The notes: generated from the letters alone by a model not told the origin. A DNA stretch of 64,000 bases from Pseudomaricurvus sp. HS19 (GCF_009857815.1 NZ_WVVW01000001.1:1302001-1366000); one strand, 5' to 3'; shown: positions 1 through 9,867, numbered from the stretch's first letter. Numbers and translations are program-made.

Positions 1-8
1 GCGTTTCT

Positions 9-977
9 TTATGCTCGTGCTTTTTCATAAGCCGCCTCTAACTCCTCCGCTACCCGATCCCAGGAAAATTCCCGGACTCGTGTTTTTAACAACTCCGGAT
101 CAGAAGCCTGCACCATCGCCTTGACAAGACTTTCCGATATTTCTTCGATGTCTGTGGGGTTTACGTAGAACGCATGGTCACCAAAATACTCCTTAGCACA
201 TCCTTCCTTGGTTATGACTAACGGCACACCTGCCGCCGCCGCCTCCAAAGCCGCTAACCCCGGAGTTTCCAACAAGCTAGGCAGTGCAAATACACCACAG
301 GCTGCATATGCAGACCTGAGCAGTGGATCACTGTGGTCAATATGCCCAACGTACTTGAAATGGCCTTCGCTCCGCCTGCAGAGCGTCTGGTAATAGTCTT
401 CATCCCTAACGTCACCAATTAAAACCACTTCCAAACCTACCAATTTTGCGGCTTCGACAAGCGATATCTGATTTTTCCTGGGCTCAACATTCCCAACACA
501 GAGAATAAAGCCGGAGTTAATATCAAATGTGCGGCAGAATGCATCAGGTTCCACCTGCTCAAAAAAAACTGAATCAACGCCATTGTGCGTGACACAATAT
601 CGCTCTTCAGGTAAATCAAAGTGTCCTAAAAATCGATCCACTTCTGCTTGGGAATTGGGACAAATAACATCCGACGCGCTTAGCATGTATCCTATCTCAC
701 CCATCGCGTACTGTTCAGTATTGTCGGATAGCCACAGTATTGGACTCAAGACCAGTGGAATATCATGACTATGTAGATAAGCAACCAAATTGTAGAAGCC
801 GCCCTGCACAGAGAACTGATGAACAACATCGGCATCTGCAAGGTCATGCTCCCACTGGTTAAACAATACAACTTCGTGGCCTCGACGCTCCAAAGCCTCT
901 TTCGACTTAAGGAGTTGTATTTCCCCACCGCCTGGACACTGAAAAGCCACTGGATAGGTATAAAAATAAATCTTCAT
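9..977 (-). CDS. Glycosyltransferase family 4 protein
   Basis: This 322-residue protein has the GT-B layout of family 4 glycosyltransferases. The N-terminal half opens with a glycine-rich loop (PGGGE, about residues 16-20) typical of the acceptor side. The C-terminal half has the donor-binding pattern VGNVEPRKN (about 160-168), then LPSLLETPGLAALEAAAAG near 235-255, the place of the usual EX7E motif. It would transfer a sugar from a nucleotide donor to a growing surface glycan at the cytoplasmic face of the membrane. Only 8 bases separate it from the next glycosyltransferase upstream, so it is the last visible gene of the polysaccharide operon. Donor and acceptor cannot be read from sequence. 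It has no signal peptide or membrane segment. Confidence 0.88.
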   Translation of the reverse strand: MKIYFYTYPVAFQCPGGGEIQLLKSKEALERRGHEVVLFNQWEHDLADADVVHQFSVQGGFYNLVAYLHSHDIPLVLSPILWLSDNTEQYAMGEIGYMLSASDVICPNSQAEVDRFLGHFDLPEERYCVTHNGVDSVFFEQVEPDAFCRTFDINSGFILCVGNVEPRKNQISLVEAAKLVGLEVVLIGDVRDEDYYQTLCRRSEGHFKYVGHIDHSDPLLRSAYAACGVFALPSLLETPGLAALEAAAAGVPLVITKEGCAKEYFGDHAFYVNPTDIEEISESLVKAMVQASDPELLKTRVREFSWDRVAEELEAAYEKARA

Positions 978-985
978 ATAGTTTC

Positions 986-2368
986 TTAATTCATGTTTTG
1001 GTTGTAACTCTGACGAAAGACCTTAACATCCTTCTCATCGGGACAACCTAAGGAAGAATCCGAGTCAAGAAACTCCAGCATTTCGTCGATTCCTGGAAGC
1101 TCCTCTCGTCTCGACCGCCGCCATTCCATTTCCTGTAGCTCTAGACTTTTGGCTTCCAAAGCATCAACCGCTCTTTTTGCGCTGAGCGTCCAGGAGAACT
1201 TTTCAGGCTGAACTCGGGCATGAGCAATCAAGCGTGAGCGAAATTCTTGGTCACTAACTATACGTGCCATTTTTTCGGCTATTGATACAGTGCTGAAAGG
1301 GTCAAAAAGTGCCTCTTCATTATCAATGACTTCCGGTATACACGTTTGATTCGATGCGAGTACTGGCGCACCACAGAGCATTGCTTCCAATACAGGTAAC
1401 CCGAACCCCTCGTGCAACGATGGAAAAACATAGCCTGTGCACCCTGAATACAGATGGATCAGCTCCTTATCCTCAACATAGTCCGTTAATATTACCTTAC
1501 TTGAAGAAAGACCATTGGAGGCAACGTTATTCTCTACAGATTCCCTATTGCCAGGGTAGAGCTTACTGGCAATCACTAGTGTTTGTTGCTCCCTAATATC
1601 GGCAGGCAGCATTGCGTATGCCTCAATCAGACGCCCAATATTTTTCCTTGGATCAAACCCACCCGGGGCGTAAAGAAAATATCCAGAGCCAATGCCGAAC
1701 TTTCGAAGCGTGGCTTGAACTTCTTTGCCAGTCACACTGAGATCTAAAAACAATTCATCTGCTGCTGACGATATGTTCACCACTTTATCGGCATTGAATT
1801 CGAGCAATTCAATGGCTTCCTTACGTGAGTAATCAGAAATTGCCAGAAGCAGGTCTGCCTTTCTCACGCCTGCGAGCTTTTTCATGTAATAGTCTTTGAA
1901 TGGCCCTTCAGGCATGTAGTCATCCGACATTGCCAACGGGATAAGATCGTGTTGGGTCAACGATGTCGGAATATACACGCCCAATTCACCTACAGAACCG
2001 ACTGCATCATCCCCCCAACCATCGGCCAGGAGCGCTGGCACATGAACAAAATCCGGCTCCAGACAAGCAATGGCATGCTCCCGCAGTAACCGAGCAGCCA
2101 TCTGCCGCCAGGCATTCTCCGGTACAGCTGCCGCACAAGGAGTAGGCACACTGAAAGACACAACTCTGGCGCCAGGAATGCGGGCGGAAATATCGCCCTT
2201 CAACTCCTCCAAACCGTCTGGAAAAGCTTCACTCACCAGAAAGATGACTTCATGCTCTCTGGCGATCAACTCTTCTGCCATGGCCAACATCAGTGCCCGG
2301 GAACCTCGGCCGACACCCCGATATTTGCTCGCTGACTGGCAAGCCTGAAAATCCAATACAACGCGCAT
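986..2368 (-). CDS. Glycosyltransferase family 4 protein with C-terminal extension
   Basis: A 460-residue GT-B glycosyltransferase. The donor half shows APGGFDPRKNIGRLIEAY (about 235-252) and PSLHEGFGLPVLEAMLCG (about 325-342), the standard EX7E region of GT4 enzymes. It resembles mannosyl- or rhamnosyltransferases of O-antigen and capsule clusters. About 60 residues beyond the catalytic domain are charged and unlike the GT core; no function is assigned to them. It sits 7 bases from the upstream glycosyltransferase gene and 8 from the downstream one, so all three are probably co-transcribed. The sugar specificity is unknown. Confidence 0.88.
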   Translation of the reverse strand: MRVVLDFQACQSASKYRGVGRGSRALMLAMAEELIAREHEVIFLVSEAFPDGLEELKGDISARIPGARVVSFSVPTPCAAAVPENAWRQMAARLLREHAIACLEPDFVHVPALLADGWGDDAVGSVGELGVYIPTSLTQHDLIPLAMSDDYMPEGPFKDYYMKKLAGVRKADLLLAISDYSRKEAIELLEFNADKVVNISSAADELFLDLSVTGKEVQATLRKFGIGSGYFLYAPGGFDPRKNIGRLIEAYAMLPADIREQQTLVIASKLYPGNRESVENNVASNGLSSSKVILTDYVEDKELIHLYSGCTGYVFPSLHEGFGLPVLEAMLCGAPVLASNQTCIPEVIDNEEALFDPFSTVSIAEKMARIVSDQEFRSRLIAHARVQPEKFSWTLSAKRAVDALEAKSLELQEMEWRRSRREELPGIDEMLEFLDSDSSLGCPDEKDVKVFRQSYNQNMN

Positions 2369-2375
2369 ATAAACT

Positions 2376-3680
2376 TTATCTATCTATCAATGAATCCAGA
2401 GATAACGGAGACTGCTGACGAAATAGTTCTCGTAGCATTCTGCTTAGACGTCTTTCCCAGGTATTCTCGCCTACAATATTTAAGGACTCTTTTTCACTCC
2501 AGCCCCCTCGTTGTAACACGCTCGCCACTGCTTCCCTGAATTTTTGTTCACCCAATGCCGTCGCAATCTCAATGTTCGGCGACCGTGTAAAAGCCAGAGG
2601 TGTTGCAACCACGCGTTTCCCGGCTGAGATATATTCGAAGTATTTCATGGGAAACATGGAGTCTGTGTATTTGTTTATCAGACTTGGCAAGGTTGCTACT
2701 TGAAAGCCGGCGAGGTAGCCGGGCAGGTCTCTGTAAGACTTATGCCCTAAGAAGTGGACATTGGGTATTTCCCGTAGCTGCCGAAGGAGTTCACTGGATT
2801 GTCCCTCTCGTTCCTCACCAATCAGTACCCAATGCCAGGCAGGTTCAGCACGGGCTACCTGAAAGATCAGCTCAAAGTCCACTTTGAAATCTGACAGGAC
2901 ACCAACATAGCCTAGTCTGGGCTCCGGTATGGCAGACAAATCTGGCGGTAACTCATGGACTTTTCGTGCAGCCGAGAAGTGCTCGTAATCAACGACGTTA
3001 GGCAGGTAGTGGGTATTAAGGTTGAGCTTCCTGCAATGCTCCGCCAACGCCGGGGCAGTTGCAAAAACTGCATCTGCTCGCCGCAATAGAGACTCCTCGG
3101 CACTCCTGAAGGCTTGGGCATCCACACCAGGTACCGCGGCGAGGTCGTCGACGCAGTGATATAACAAAGGCCCACTTTTATCGATAACCACATCCAGCAT
3201 GAACGGGTGATAGGTCCAGATCAGTGGTTTATCGAAGCACAATTTCTTGCCCGCACGACGCAGCATCGACCCCAGCAGTACTTTGTTCAGCCAACGTAAG
3301 ATTGAAAAACGATAGCCCGCTGGAATTACCAAGGGAGAAAGCACAAAAACTCCCTTATCTCGCTCCACAGCACCTAGTGAAAACGACGCTAATCCTTTCA
3401 TTGCACGGCTTATAAGCCGCCGCCAGTCTTTCTTACTAGCCGCCTTTGGGCCTCGTAATCCCACACTTTCGACATACAGAACCTTGGTACCAACCGCCGC
3501 CAACGACTTGGCGCAATGTTGCTTGTTTGTCCAGTAGGGTTCATCCCAGTCAGCGGTCGCGAACATAATGCAGCATTCGGGCGCCAGAACTTCTTCAAGT
3601 GATCCATCAGCTACTGACATTTCAACGTTAGCGGCTTTGTCTCTTGTCCTGTTCAACGCACTGGGGCTTCCGCTGCTCAT
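2376..3680 (-). CDS. Glycosyltransferase, TuaH-like
   Basis: A 434-residue predicted glycosyltransferase of the kind found in teichuronic acid (TuaH) and capsule clusters. The N-terminal domain begins after about 35 variable residues with a hydrophobic strand and a DWDEPYWTNKQ region. The C-terminal domain has RLGYVGVLSDFKVDFEL (about 250) followed by a donor-site stretch with MFPMKYFEYISAGK (about 345), where family members bind the nucleotide sugar. Its ATG overlaps the stop of the upstream deacetylase gene by 4 bases (ATGA), which indicates translational coupling. No membrane segment is obvious. The family assignment is by pattern; the substrate is unknown. Confidence 0.82.
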   Translation of the reverse strand: MSSGSPSALNRTRDKAANVEMSVADGSLEEVLAPECCIMFATADWDEPYWTNKQHCAKSLAAVGTKVLYVESVGLRGPKAASKKDWRRLISRAMKGLASFSLGAVERDKGVFVLSPLVIPAGYRFSILRWLNKVLLGSMLRRAGKKLCFDKPLIWTYHPFMLDVVIDKSGPLLYHCVDDLAAVPGVDAQAFRSAEESLLRRADAVFATAPALAEHCRKLNLNTHYLPNVVDYEHFSAARKVHELPPDLSAIPEPRLGYVGVLSDFKVDFELIFQVARAEPAWHWVLIGEEREGQSSELLRQLREIPNVHFLGHKSYRDLPGYLAGFQVATLPSLINKYTDSMFPMKYFEYISAGKRVVATPLAFTRSPNIEIATALGEQKFREAVASVLQRGGWSEKESLNIVGENTWERRLSRMLRELFRQQSPLSLDSLIDR

Positions 3681-5248
3681 GATTCAACAACCTTCATTCG
3701 AGCGCCACGATACTCGTACTCCAGTTGCCATCCATTGGGCGGTAAAAGCTGTGTCCATAGCTCTAACCCATCACCTGATACGGTTGCCCTGACAGCACTC
3801 TTTGCACCAAGAAAATCAAACGCGTCATCCAGATTGGCAAACAGGACGTTGCCGCTTGTCTGCCGGATAAAGTCCAGAAATGTCTTGTGGGCATTGATAC
3901 GCTGCTCTTCGGATTGCCAGCCGTAGGCGTAGCGCTCGGAGAATGGATGATCCAGATATCCAAAAAAGTGCTGTCCTGCCTTAGCTGTGGCGAACGCTTG
4001 CTTGAACACTGTGAGAGGATCCTCCGCTTGCTGCATGCAGTCGCCATGGAGCATGCACTGCTGTGGAAACCCAATAAACCCTATTCCCTGCCCTACCGCA
4101 TTCCCACTACGCGCTGTCATGTAATCCGGGTCATTGCAGATAATTCCGCCAACACAGCCTTCATAACCGGCATCCGCAAGTGCTTTGCGTGCATATACCG
4201 GTGTATGGTGGAACGGTGATACGGCATAACGGACCTTGTGCCCAATCGCTGACTCTATGGCAGCCATGGATTCGCAGCCTTCATGCAGTGCTGCCAGGTA
4301 ACTCCCCCCCCAGTTAGGAGCGTGAGTCAGGGTATGCGACAGAATTGACCCACCTGAAGCCAGTACGTCTTTCGGGAGTTGATGGTGTTTACTGTCCGGC
4401 AATACCGCCGCGTGAAGCGCCAGGGATAAAGGCACATTTTCAGCACAATAGGCCTGCCAAAGCTGTCGGGCAGACTCTACATCCTCATCGCAGTCCAGGC
4501 GCATAGTCACGGCGCAGTCATAACCTGCCGGGATTTCACTAACAACCGGAGCACAAGCGAGCTCATCACTGCGGTAGTGCGCCAGATAAACCTCCACCAA
4601 CCGCCATTCTTGGGAGTCGATTGGACCAACGGCTCGAGCAAACCAGAACAGGCTACCATTGAAGTCCCATTTCGCGGCATAGGCCGCCAGCGCGTGTTCA
4701 CCAGCCATGACCTCGGCCACAATGGTGCTTGCAGGAGCCTGCAGGCAATCCGCCAACGCCCAAGGGGTGTCGTCGACGGTGATGGCTCCGTATCCCATGT
4801 TGTTCCACTCTTCCATAAAGTCGTAGCGACTGAAGTAGCGGGTTTGCAGCGGGGATATCTGATCAGATATTGGTCGACGATATTCAATGCGGGCTTCACT
4901 GCAACCTTCACCATAGGTTGGAGCGGGTGGGGCTTTTGCTAATTGGGCAAGCTCCCCAACCTCGCCGCTTTTCGACAATCCCAGGTATTGCCACAGGCTT
5001 TCCGGAACAGAGCCAAACAAGAGCACCTTATTAGCCGAATCCCGGAGTAGTGCTTGCAGTGAACCGCCCCAACAGGCCAGGGGATTAATCAGGACCCAGA
5101 TATGTTCCGAATCCCCGCGCTCGACAGAGGTATGCAGTTGCGAAGCACAAACTCGCTTAACAAGATTGGAGGGCACCGAACGACACAGCGCAGCAGTAAC
5201 GAGGTCACCGGCATAATCGCTGTCTCCAGCGCTCAGGACGTAGATCAT
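3677..5248 (-). CDS. Polysaccharide deacetylase (NodB-like) family protein
   Basis: A 523-residue protein with two parts. Residues 1 to about 235 match no domain I can name. Residues about 240-440 look like a NodB-homology domain: MRLDCDED supplies the metal-binding aspartates and SHTLTHAPNW the HxxxH-type metal site, followed by the conserved SPFHHTPVYARKAL stretch. Such enzymes remove N- or O-acetyl groups from polysaccharides, using a divalent metal. There is no signal peptide, so action on a lipid-linked intermediate in the cytoplasm is more likely than on exported polymer. The start overlaps the stop of the upstream CapK-like gene (ATGA) and its stop overlaps the start of the next glycosyltransferase gene. 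Confidence 0.8.
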   Translation of the reverse strand: MIYVLSAGDSDYAGDLVTAALCRSVPSNLVKRVCASQLHTSVERGDSEHIWVLINPLACWGGSLQALLRDSANKVLLFGSVPESLWQYLGLSKSGEVGELAQLAKAPPAPTYGEGCSEARIEYRRPISDQISPLQTRYFSRYDFMEEWNNMGYGAITVDDTPWALADCLQAPASTIVAEVMAGEHALAAYAAKWDFNGSLFWFARAVGPIDSQEWRLVEVYLAHYRSDELACAPVVSEIPAGYDCAVTMRLDCDEDVESARQLWQAYCAENVPLSLALHAAVLPDSKHHQLPKDVLASGGSILSHTLTHAPNWGGSYLAALHEGCESMAAIESAIGHKVRYAVSPFHHTPVYARKALADAGYEGCVGGIICNDPDYMTARSGNAVGQGIGFIGFPQQCMLHGDCMQQAEDPLTVFKQAFATAKAGQHFFGYLDHPFSERYAYGWQSEEQRINAHKTFLDFIRQTSGNVLFANLDDAFDFLGAKSAVRATVSGDGLELWTQLLPPNGWQLEYEYRGARMKVVES

Positions 5249-6612
5249 TGGGTCACCACATGACGAAATTTGGCGTGACGCCCGACCCTGACGAAATCAC
5301 TGTGGCCGACAAACTGCAGATCGAAAGCCGTGCCCCAATATTGGTTAACCTTGGCGCTGATATGTTCCGGATCTACGTGTCCCTCGGGCACGATTTTCAG
5401 CAGCGGCTTGCCACCACGAACATCAATCTGGAACTCCTGAATACCACCAACCCGGTGATCCAGCATGTCCTGAATGGTGTGGGTGGCATAATCAACCCCG
5501 TCTAGCGTCACCACATCATGGATGCGACCCACGACATTGTTCAGAACAAATCCCCGTTCTCCTGCCTCTACCTCGGCCAGATCGCCAGTCTGATACCGGA
5601 TCAGTGGCATCAGGCGGTTGCGGAAACCGGTAAAAATCAATTCGTGGCCATGCTCTCCCGGAATGGATTCGGGCCAGCCCTCAGATTCCAGAACCCGCAT
5701 ACCCGGTTTGCCATCCAGCTCATAGGCCATAACCCCGAGTTCCGCCAAACCATAGCGATTCACCACACGGCACTGTAAGGCTTGGGCGATCTTGTCTCTC
5801 TGGTAAGGCTCCAGTAACTCACCACTGGGCTCAAATACGTCAAAGGCCCTAGCCTTACCCTGAGTGCGCTCGATGTAGCAGGCCAGAGCATAGATAGTCG
5901 ATGGGTGCCCGTGCACCATGTACGGCTTGCGGGCTTTCAGTGTTTGCCAGATTTCTTCGAGGCCTGCATCATCAAGGCGATCAAAGAAGATATTCGAGCG
6001 GTTCATGGCAAAACATTTGAAATCTTCCCGGGTCGGCCAGGATTCGTAGTCTGCATCCGGAAAACGGCAGGCAAAATGGAGTTCTGGCTGGCGCTTGGTA
6101 TTGCCAACGCTCTCACGGCAATACAGCGTGACGGCAGACGAGTAGTCTGCGGCCAGCTGGTCATACTCGATCACTGTCGAAAGCCCGGTTGATCCCCCGG
6201 TTTTGCAGCTGTAGTGACGAAGTCCTTGCAGGGGCGAGGACAAGAGTCGATCACCCTGCTCCCGAATAATGTCTTTGGTCAGTAATGGCAGGTCATTGAG
6301 GTAGGCTGTATCTGCTTTCAATTTGGCAGGATCAAATTTCAGCGTCGCAAACAGATCACGGTAGTAGGGCACACTGTGCCCGGCAAAAGCGACGATGTCC
6401 GCCAGCTTCCCACGGGCGATGTCCATACGTTGGGATTTAGGCAACCGGTAGTGGTGACGCAACTCGCGCAGCTTACTGGTAACATCACGCTGCTCTCGTC
6501 GCTGGGCAATAGGATAGGCGATATACGCGCTGGCCACTCCCTTGATCCAGCGACCCGGCTGACGGGCAAAGATGGCTTCACATGATTTCAAAAAAGGGTG
6601 ACTTCGTTTCAT
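5245..6612 (-). CDS. PaaK/CapK-like adenylate-forming enzyme of the polysaccharide locus
   Basis: About 455 residues, related to phenylacetate-CoA ligase and to CapK proteins found in capsule operons. Visible ANL-superfamily features are KTGGSTGLSTV (about 140-150, the phosphate-binding loop), NRYGLAELG (about 285) and RYQTGDLAEVE (about 350, the aspartate that holds ribose). These enzymes adenylate a carboxylic acid. In capsule loci they are presumed to activate an acid that decorates the glycan, but the substrate is not established. I prefer the ATG at 6612 (MKRSHPFL...) over an in-frame TTG 33 bases upstream. It is translationally coupled to the deacetylase gene by an ATGA overlap. Confidence 0.8.
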   Translation of the reverse strand: MKRSHPFLKSCEAIFARQPGRWIKGVASAYIAYPIAQRREQRDVTSKLRELRHHYRLPKSQRMDIARGKLADIVAFAGHSVPYYRDLFATLKFDPAKLKADTAYLNDLPLLTKDIIREQGDRLLSSPLQGLRHYSCKTGGSTGLSTVIEYDQLAADYSSAVTLYCRESVGNTKRQPELHFACRFPDADYESWPTREDFKCFAMNRSNIFFDRLDDAGLEEIWQTLKARKPYMVHGHPSTIYALACYIERTQGKARAFDVFEPSGELLEPYQRDKIAQALQCRVVNRYGLAELGVMAYELDGKPGMRVLESEGWPESIPGEHGHELIFTGFRNRLMPLIRYQTGDLAEVEAGERGFVLNNVVGRIHDVVTLDGVDYATHTIQDMLDHRVGGIQEFQIDVRGGKPLLKIVPEGHVDPEHISAKVNQYWGTAFDLQFVGHSDFVRVGRHAKFRHVVTQ

Positions 6613-6684
6613 TTCTACCGTCAAAAGGACAATTAGTGTCAACAAGCTCTCAATCAGTGACTACAAGCGCAATAGGCGATGAGG

Positions 6685-7440
6685 CTACAGGTTCACCACC
6701 TTTTGCTGTTCTGGCGAGTAGCGCTGGCGCGGATCAAACTCTTCGATAACGCTACCGTGCTCCAAATGCAATACCCTGTTGCAGACTCTGGCTAACAGCT
6801 CTTTGGAGTGTGTAGCCATGACCAGAATTGAGGCGTTCTCCACCATCTGATTCAACCTCACCGCCGCCTTCTCTTTAAAAGTATCGTCACCCACGCTTAA
6901 CCATTCATCCATGATGACGATATCCGCCTCCACGCTGGTAGAGACCGCGAATGCCAAGCGCAAATGCATACCGGATGAATAGGTACGAATAGGCATTTCC
7001 AGATACTCTCCCAGCTCGGTGAATTCGGCGATTTCATCCACCTTGGTGCGAATTTCCTGTGGGCTCATCCCCATCATCACGCCACGCAGAAAGATGTTCT
7101 CGTAACCAGTAGCGTCCTGATCCATCCCCATAGTAATGGCCAGCAAAGACGCCACCCGTCCTTTAGTTTCGAGATAGCCTGAAACTGGCTCGTAAGCGCC
7201 CGCCAATACCCGCAGTAGGGTTGTCTTGCCTGAGCCGTTATGACCCAACAGGCCGATTCGGTCACCGGGCGTGGCTTCAAAGGAAATATTATCAACAGCT
7301 CTCACCAACAACTGCTTACCTGCACTTCTGGCCAGGCGGCCACCGGTGCTGGCGTGAAGAATGGTATTTTTCAATGAACGGTGCGCATTGGAAAAGACCG
7401 GGAACTCTACCGTTACGTCTTGTGCTTTGATGTAACCCAA
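6685..7440 (-). CDS. Polysaccharide ABC exporter, ATP-binding subunit (Wzt/KpsT type)
   Basis: A 251-residue ABC ATPase of the polysaccharide / polyol-phosphate export family. Walker A is GHNGSGKTT (about 66-74), the signature is YSSGMHLRLAF (about 155) and Walker B is DIVIMDEWLSVGD (about 175), followed by the switch histidine in ATHSKE. It has no C-terminal carbohydrate-recognition domain of the sort seen in O-antigen Wzt proteins, so it resembles the short KpsT/TagH type. The start is TTG, preceded by AGAGGA seven bases away. With the permease encoded just upstream it would export the lipid-linked glycan across the inner membrane. Confidence 0.9.
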   Translation of the reverse strand: MGYIKAQDVTVEFPVFSNAHRSLKNTILHASTGGRLARSAGKQLLVRAVDNISFEATPGDRIGLLGHNGSGKTTLLRVLAGAYEPVSGYLETKGRVASLLAITMGMDQDATGYENIFLRGVMMGMSPQEIRTKVDEIAEFTELGEYLEMPIRTYSSGMHLRLAFAVSTSVEADIVIMDEWLSVGDDTFKEKAAVRLNQMVENASILVMATHSKELLARVCNRVLHLEHGSVIEEFDPRQRYSPEQQKVVNL

Positions 7441-7457
7441 CGTTCTGTCCTCTTAAC

Positions 7458-8291
7458 TCAACCGACCCAGTAGGCAATTCGATGCCTGAAAAGGGTGTAA
7501 ATCAGAATCGCGAGAACTGTCATTATTCCCGTCAGCCCCAACGCAAACAACCAGGAATCAACCGGGATTCCTTCACCCAGTGCCGGGGAACGCACAATAT
7601 CGATCAGATGATGTGCCGGGTTTATCTCCACCATCCAGGCACGGTCAGTCAGAATATCTGCCCTCCAGAAAATGGGCGTAAGGAAAAACGTTACCTGAAC
7701 TACACTGCCTACCATCGGAATTATGTCCCGGAAACGGACGCACATGACGCCAAAAATAATGCCCAAAAATACGCCCAATATGGATAACAATAAAATCGCA
7801 GGCAATAAGGACAGCAGCTGTAAAACGTCATCATTACCAACTGTAACGATAACTACCAACAGGATGATGGCGTTATGGGCGAAAATAATCAGGTTACGAA
7901 ACACCATTCGACAAACATAGGTGGTAAAGGGTTGCCTCACCTGTTTGATCATATTTTCCGCGGAGATAAACACGTTACATGCTTCGAGAACGATACTGGA
8001 AACGAAGCTCCAGACTATGTAACCAACTGCAATGTAGGGAACATAATCAGTCAATGATTGTTTGAATAGCTCTGAATATAAAAAGCCCAGAGCTGAAACA
8101 AAAATAGCGGAGGTAATGGTCAACCAGAATGGACCCAATACCGAGCGACGGTAACGCTGTTTGATATCCTGTTGGGCCAAAGCGCTCCACAAGTTGCCGC
8201 GGTACAATACGCCCTCAACGATATCCTTGACCGCTTCGTGAAAGCGGCTACCTACCGTCCTACTCTCCTCGCTGTAAACCAAAGTTTCCAT
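7458..8291 (-). CDS. Polysaccharide ABC exporter, permease subunit (Wzm/KpsM type)
   Basis: A 277-residue ABC-2 type integral membrane protein. The N-terminal part carries the amphipathic LWSALAQQDIKQRYRRSVLGPFW segment (about residues 35-57) that is hallmark of the Wzm/KpsM/TagG family, followed by about six hydrophobic segments. It forms the channel through which the ATPase encoded 17 bases downstream drives polysaccharide export. The neighbouring wecB and glycosyltransferases support this role. Whether the product is a capsule or an O-antigen cannot be decided here, because lipid-A-core ligase or kpsC/S genes are not in view. Confidence 0.9.
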   Translation of the reverse strand: METLVYSEESRTVGSRFHEAVKDIVEGVLYRGNLWSALAQQDIKQRYRRSVLGPFWLTITSAIFVSALGFLYSELFKQSLTDYVPYIAVGYIVWSFVSSIVLEACNVFISAENMIKQVRQPFTTYVCRMVFRNLIIFAHNAIILLVVIVTVGNDDVLQLLSLLPAILLLSILGVFLGIIFGVMCVRFRDIIPMVGSVVQVTFFLTPIFWRADILTDRAWMVEINPAHHLIDIVRSPALGEGIPVDSWLFALGLTGIMTVLAILIYTLFRHRIAYWVG

Positions 8292-8299
8292 AACACTAA

Positions 8300-9427
8300 T
8301 TACCTGAACAGGTCTTCCAAAATATCGCCAATACGCCCGCTGCTCTTTCCATCCCCATAGGGGTTTTTTGCAACTGACATCTCTTCATACAGACGCGGAT
8401 CATTGAGAAGCTGCTCCACATTCTCGACAATAACACTTGAATCCGTACCCACCAGCCTGACCGTTCCCGCATCGACCGCCTCAGGCCGTTCGGTTGTATC
8501 TCTCATGACCAACACCGGCTTTCCAAGAGACGGAGCCTCCTCCTGTATACCACCGGAATCAGTCAATATGATGTCTGCCCTGCCCATCAGATACACAAAC
8601 TGAGGGTATTCCAGCGGTGGAATCAGGTGAATGCCCTGGCAATCCCCCAAAGCCTCGGTTACTGGCCCACGGACATTGGGGTTCAGATGGACTGGATACA
8701 CAATCTGAAGGTCTGGATTGTTGATGGCCAGCGCCTTCAGGGCATGACAGATTTGCAGGAACCCTTCTCCAAAGTTTTCCCGGCGATGGCCAGTGACCAA
8801 CAGCAGCCTGGAGTCACTTCTCAGAAAAGGAAAGTGTTCCTCCATTTGCACCATCCACGTTTCAGTTTCCGCAAGACGCTCTGAAACCTGCATAAGCGCA
8901 TCAATAACAGTATTGCCGACAATGTGGATCGCTTTGTGTGGCACGCCCTCTTCCAGTAAATTGGAAGCGGCTTTTGGAGTGGGAGCAAAGTGCACTGCAG
9001 CCAGTACTGAAGTCAGCTTTCGATTAGCCTCTTCAGGCCAGGGGGAGTACAGATTTCCCGTTCGGAGCCCAGCCTCTACATGAGCAACAGGAATCTGCTG
9101 ATAGAACGCCGCCAGGGACGCGGCAAAAGTGGTGGTGGTATCACCATGAACAAGCACGATATCAGGTCTCCATTCCTTAAAGACCTTGCTCAACCCGAGC
9201 AAGATATTGGCCGTAAGCCCTTCCAGGGACTGCTTGATGGACATCAGGTCCAGGTCGAAATCCGGCTCCAGCCCAAAAAGATCCAGTACCTGATCAAGCA
9301 TTTCCCTGTGCTGGGCCGTCACACAGAGCTTGCTGTCAAACCTCTTTCTCTTATTCAGCTCTGCTATCACCGGGGCCATCTTGATAGCTTCGGGGCGGGT
9401 ACCAATAATCGTCAGAACTTTGGTCAT
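8300..9427 (-). CDS. wecB: UDP-N-acetylglucosamine 2-epimerase (non-hydrolysing)
   Basis: A 375-residue cytoplasmic enzyme interconverting UDP-GlcNAc and UDP-ManNAc. The sequence starts with the family pattern [13 protein letters not shown] and contains [25 protein letters not shown] (about 115-123) and [28 protein letters not shown] (near 290-318). These carry the catalytic and UDP-binding residues. The length is normal. It would supply ManNAc (or, after oxidation, ManNAcA) to the glycan made by the downstream genes. It lies 8 bases before the permease gene and 36 bases after ihfB, so readthrough from the ihfB promoter is possible. Confidence 0.95.
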   Translation of the reverse strand: MTKVLTIIGTRPEAIKMAPVIAELNKRKRFDSKLCVTAQHREMLDQVLDLFGLEPDFDLDLMSIKQSLEGLTANILLGLSKVFKEWRPDIVLVHGDTTTTFAASLAAFYQQIPVAHVEAGLRTGNLYSPWPEEANRKLTSVLAAVHFAPTPKAASNLLEEGVPHKAIHIVGNTVIDALMQVSERLAETETWMVQMEEHFPFLRSDSRLLLVTGHRRENFGEGFLQICHALKALAINNPDLQIVYPVHLNPNVRGPVTEALGDCQGIHLIPPLEYPQFVYLMGRADIILTDSGGIQEEAPSLGKPVLVMRDTTERPEAVDAGTVRLVGTDSSVIVENVEQLLNDPRLYEEMSVAKNPYGDGKSSGRIGDILEDLFR

Positions 9428-9463
9428 ACTCGATTTTACGGTCCGCTTACGCTGTTGGAGAAT

Positions 9464-9754
9464 CTAAATGGACTCGTTCACCCTGTCCCGCATCTCTTTA
9501 CCGGGCTTGAAGTGCGGCACGTACTTACCCGCCAACTCCACAGAATCACCGGTTTTGGGATTGCGGCCCACGCGGGGTGCGCGGTAGTGAAGGGAGAAGC
9601 TGCCGAAGCCGCGGATTTCGATCCGCTCCCCGTCTGCGAGGACGTGGGACATGTGCTCCAACATGAGCTTTACGGCAAGCTCAACGTCCTTCAGTGACAG
9701 TTGATCCTGCTGTTCGGCTATCCGTTCTATCAGCTCTGATTTTGTCATGGCCAA
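9464..9754 (-). CDS. ihfB: Integration host factor subunit beta
   Basis: A 96-residue HU/IHF-family DNA-bending protein. It shows the beta-subunit start ([14 protein letters not shown]), the conserved [29 protein letters not shown] arm (about 45-73) and a family-typical C-terminal helix with [14 protein letters not shown]. Together with the alpha subunit (encoded elsewhere) it sharply bends DNA at specific sites in promoters and recombination complexes. In relatives ihfB directly follows rpsA. Here more than 1.2 kb of repeats and a candidate small RNA separate the two genes. A likely sigma-70 promoter lies at 9839-9867. Confidence 0.96.
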   Translation of the reverse strand: MAMTKSELIERIAEQQDQLSLKDVELAVKLMLEHMSHVLADGERIEIRGFGSFSLHYRAPRVGRNPKTGDSVELAGKYVPHFKPGKEMRDRVNESI

Positions 9755-9838
9755 TCCTTCGTCAGTTAATCAGAAACGTCTTCAGGGACCAGTCTTTGCC
9801 CTGAGGTAAGGCACTCTGTAACTTATTGTTTTCAAAGG

Positions 9839-9867
9839 AGTATACGAGCCACATCAAATGACAGCAA
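9839..9867 (-). promoter_or_regulatory. Predicted sigma-70 promoter of ihfB
   Basis: Read on the minus strand: a TTGCTG -35 (9862-9867), a 17-base spacer and a TATACT -10 (9839-9844). Transcription would begin near 9832, leaving a leader of about 78 bases before the ihfB ATG. The spacing is ideal and the -10 is one base from consensus. Assigned by eye only. Confidence 0.5.
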
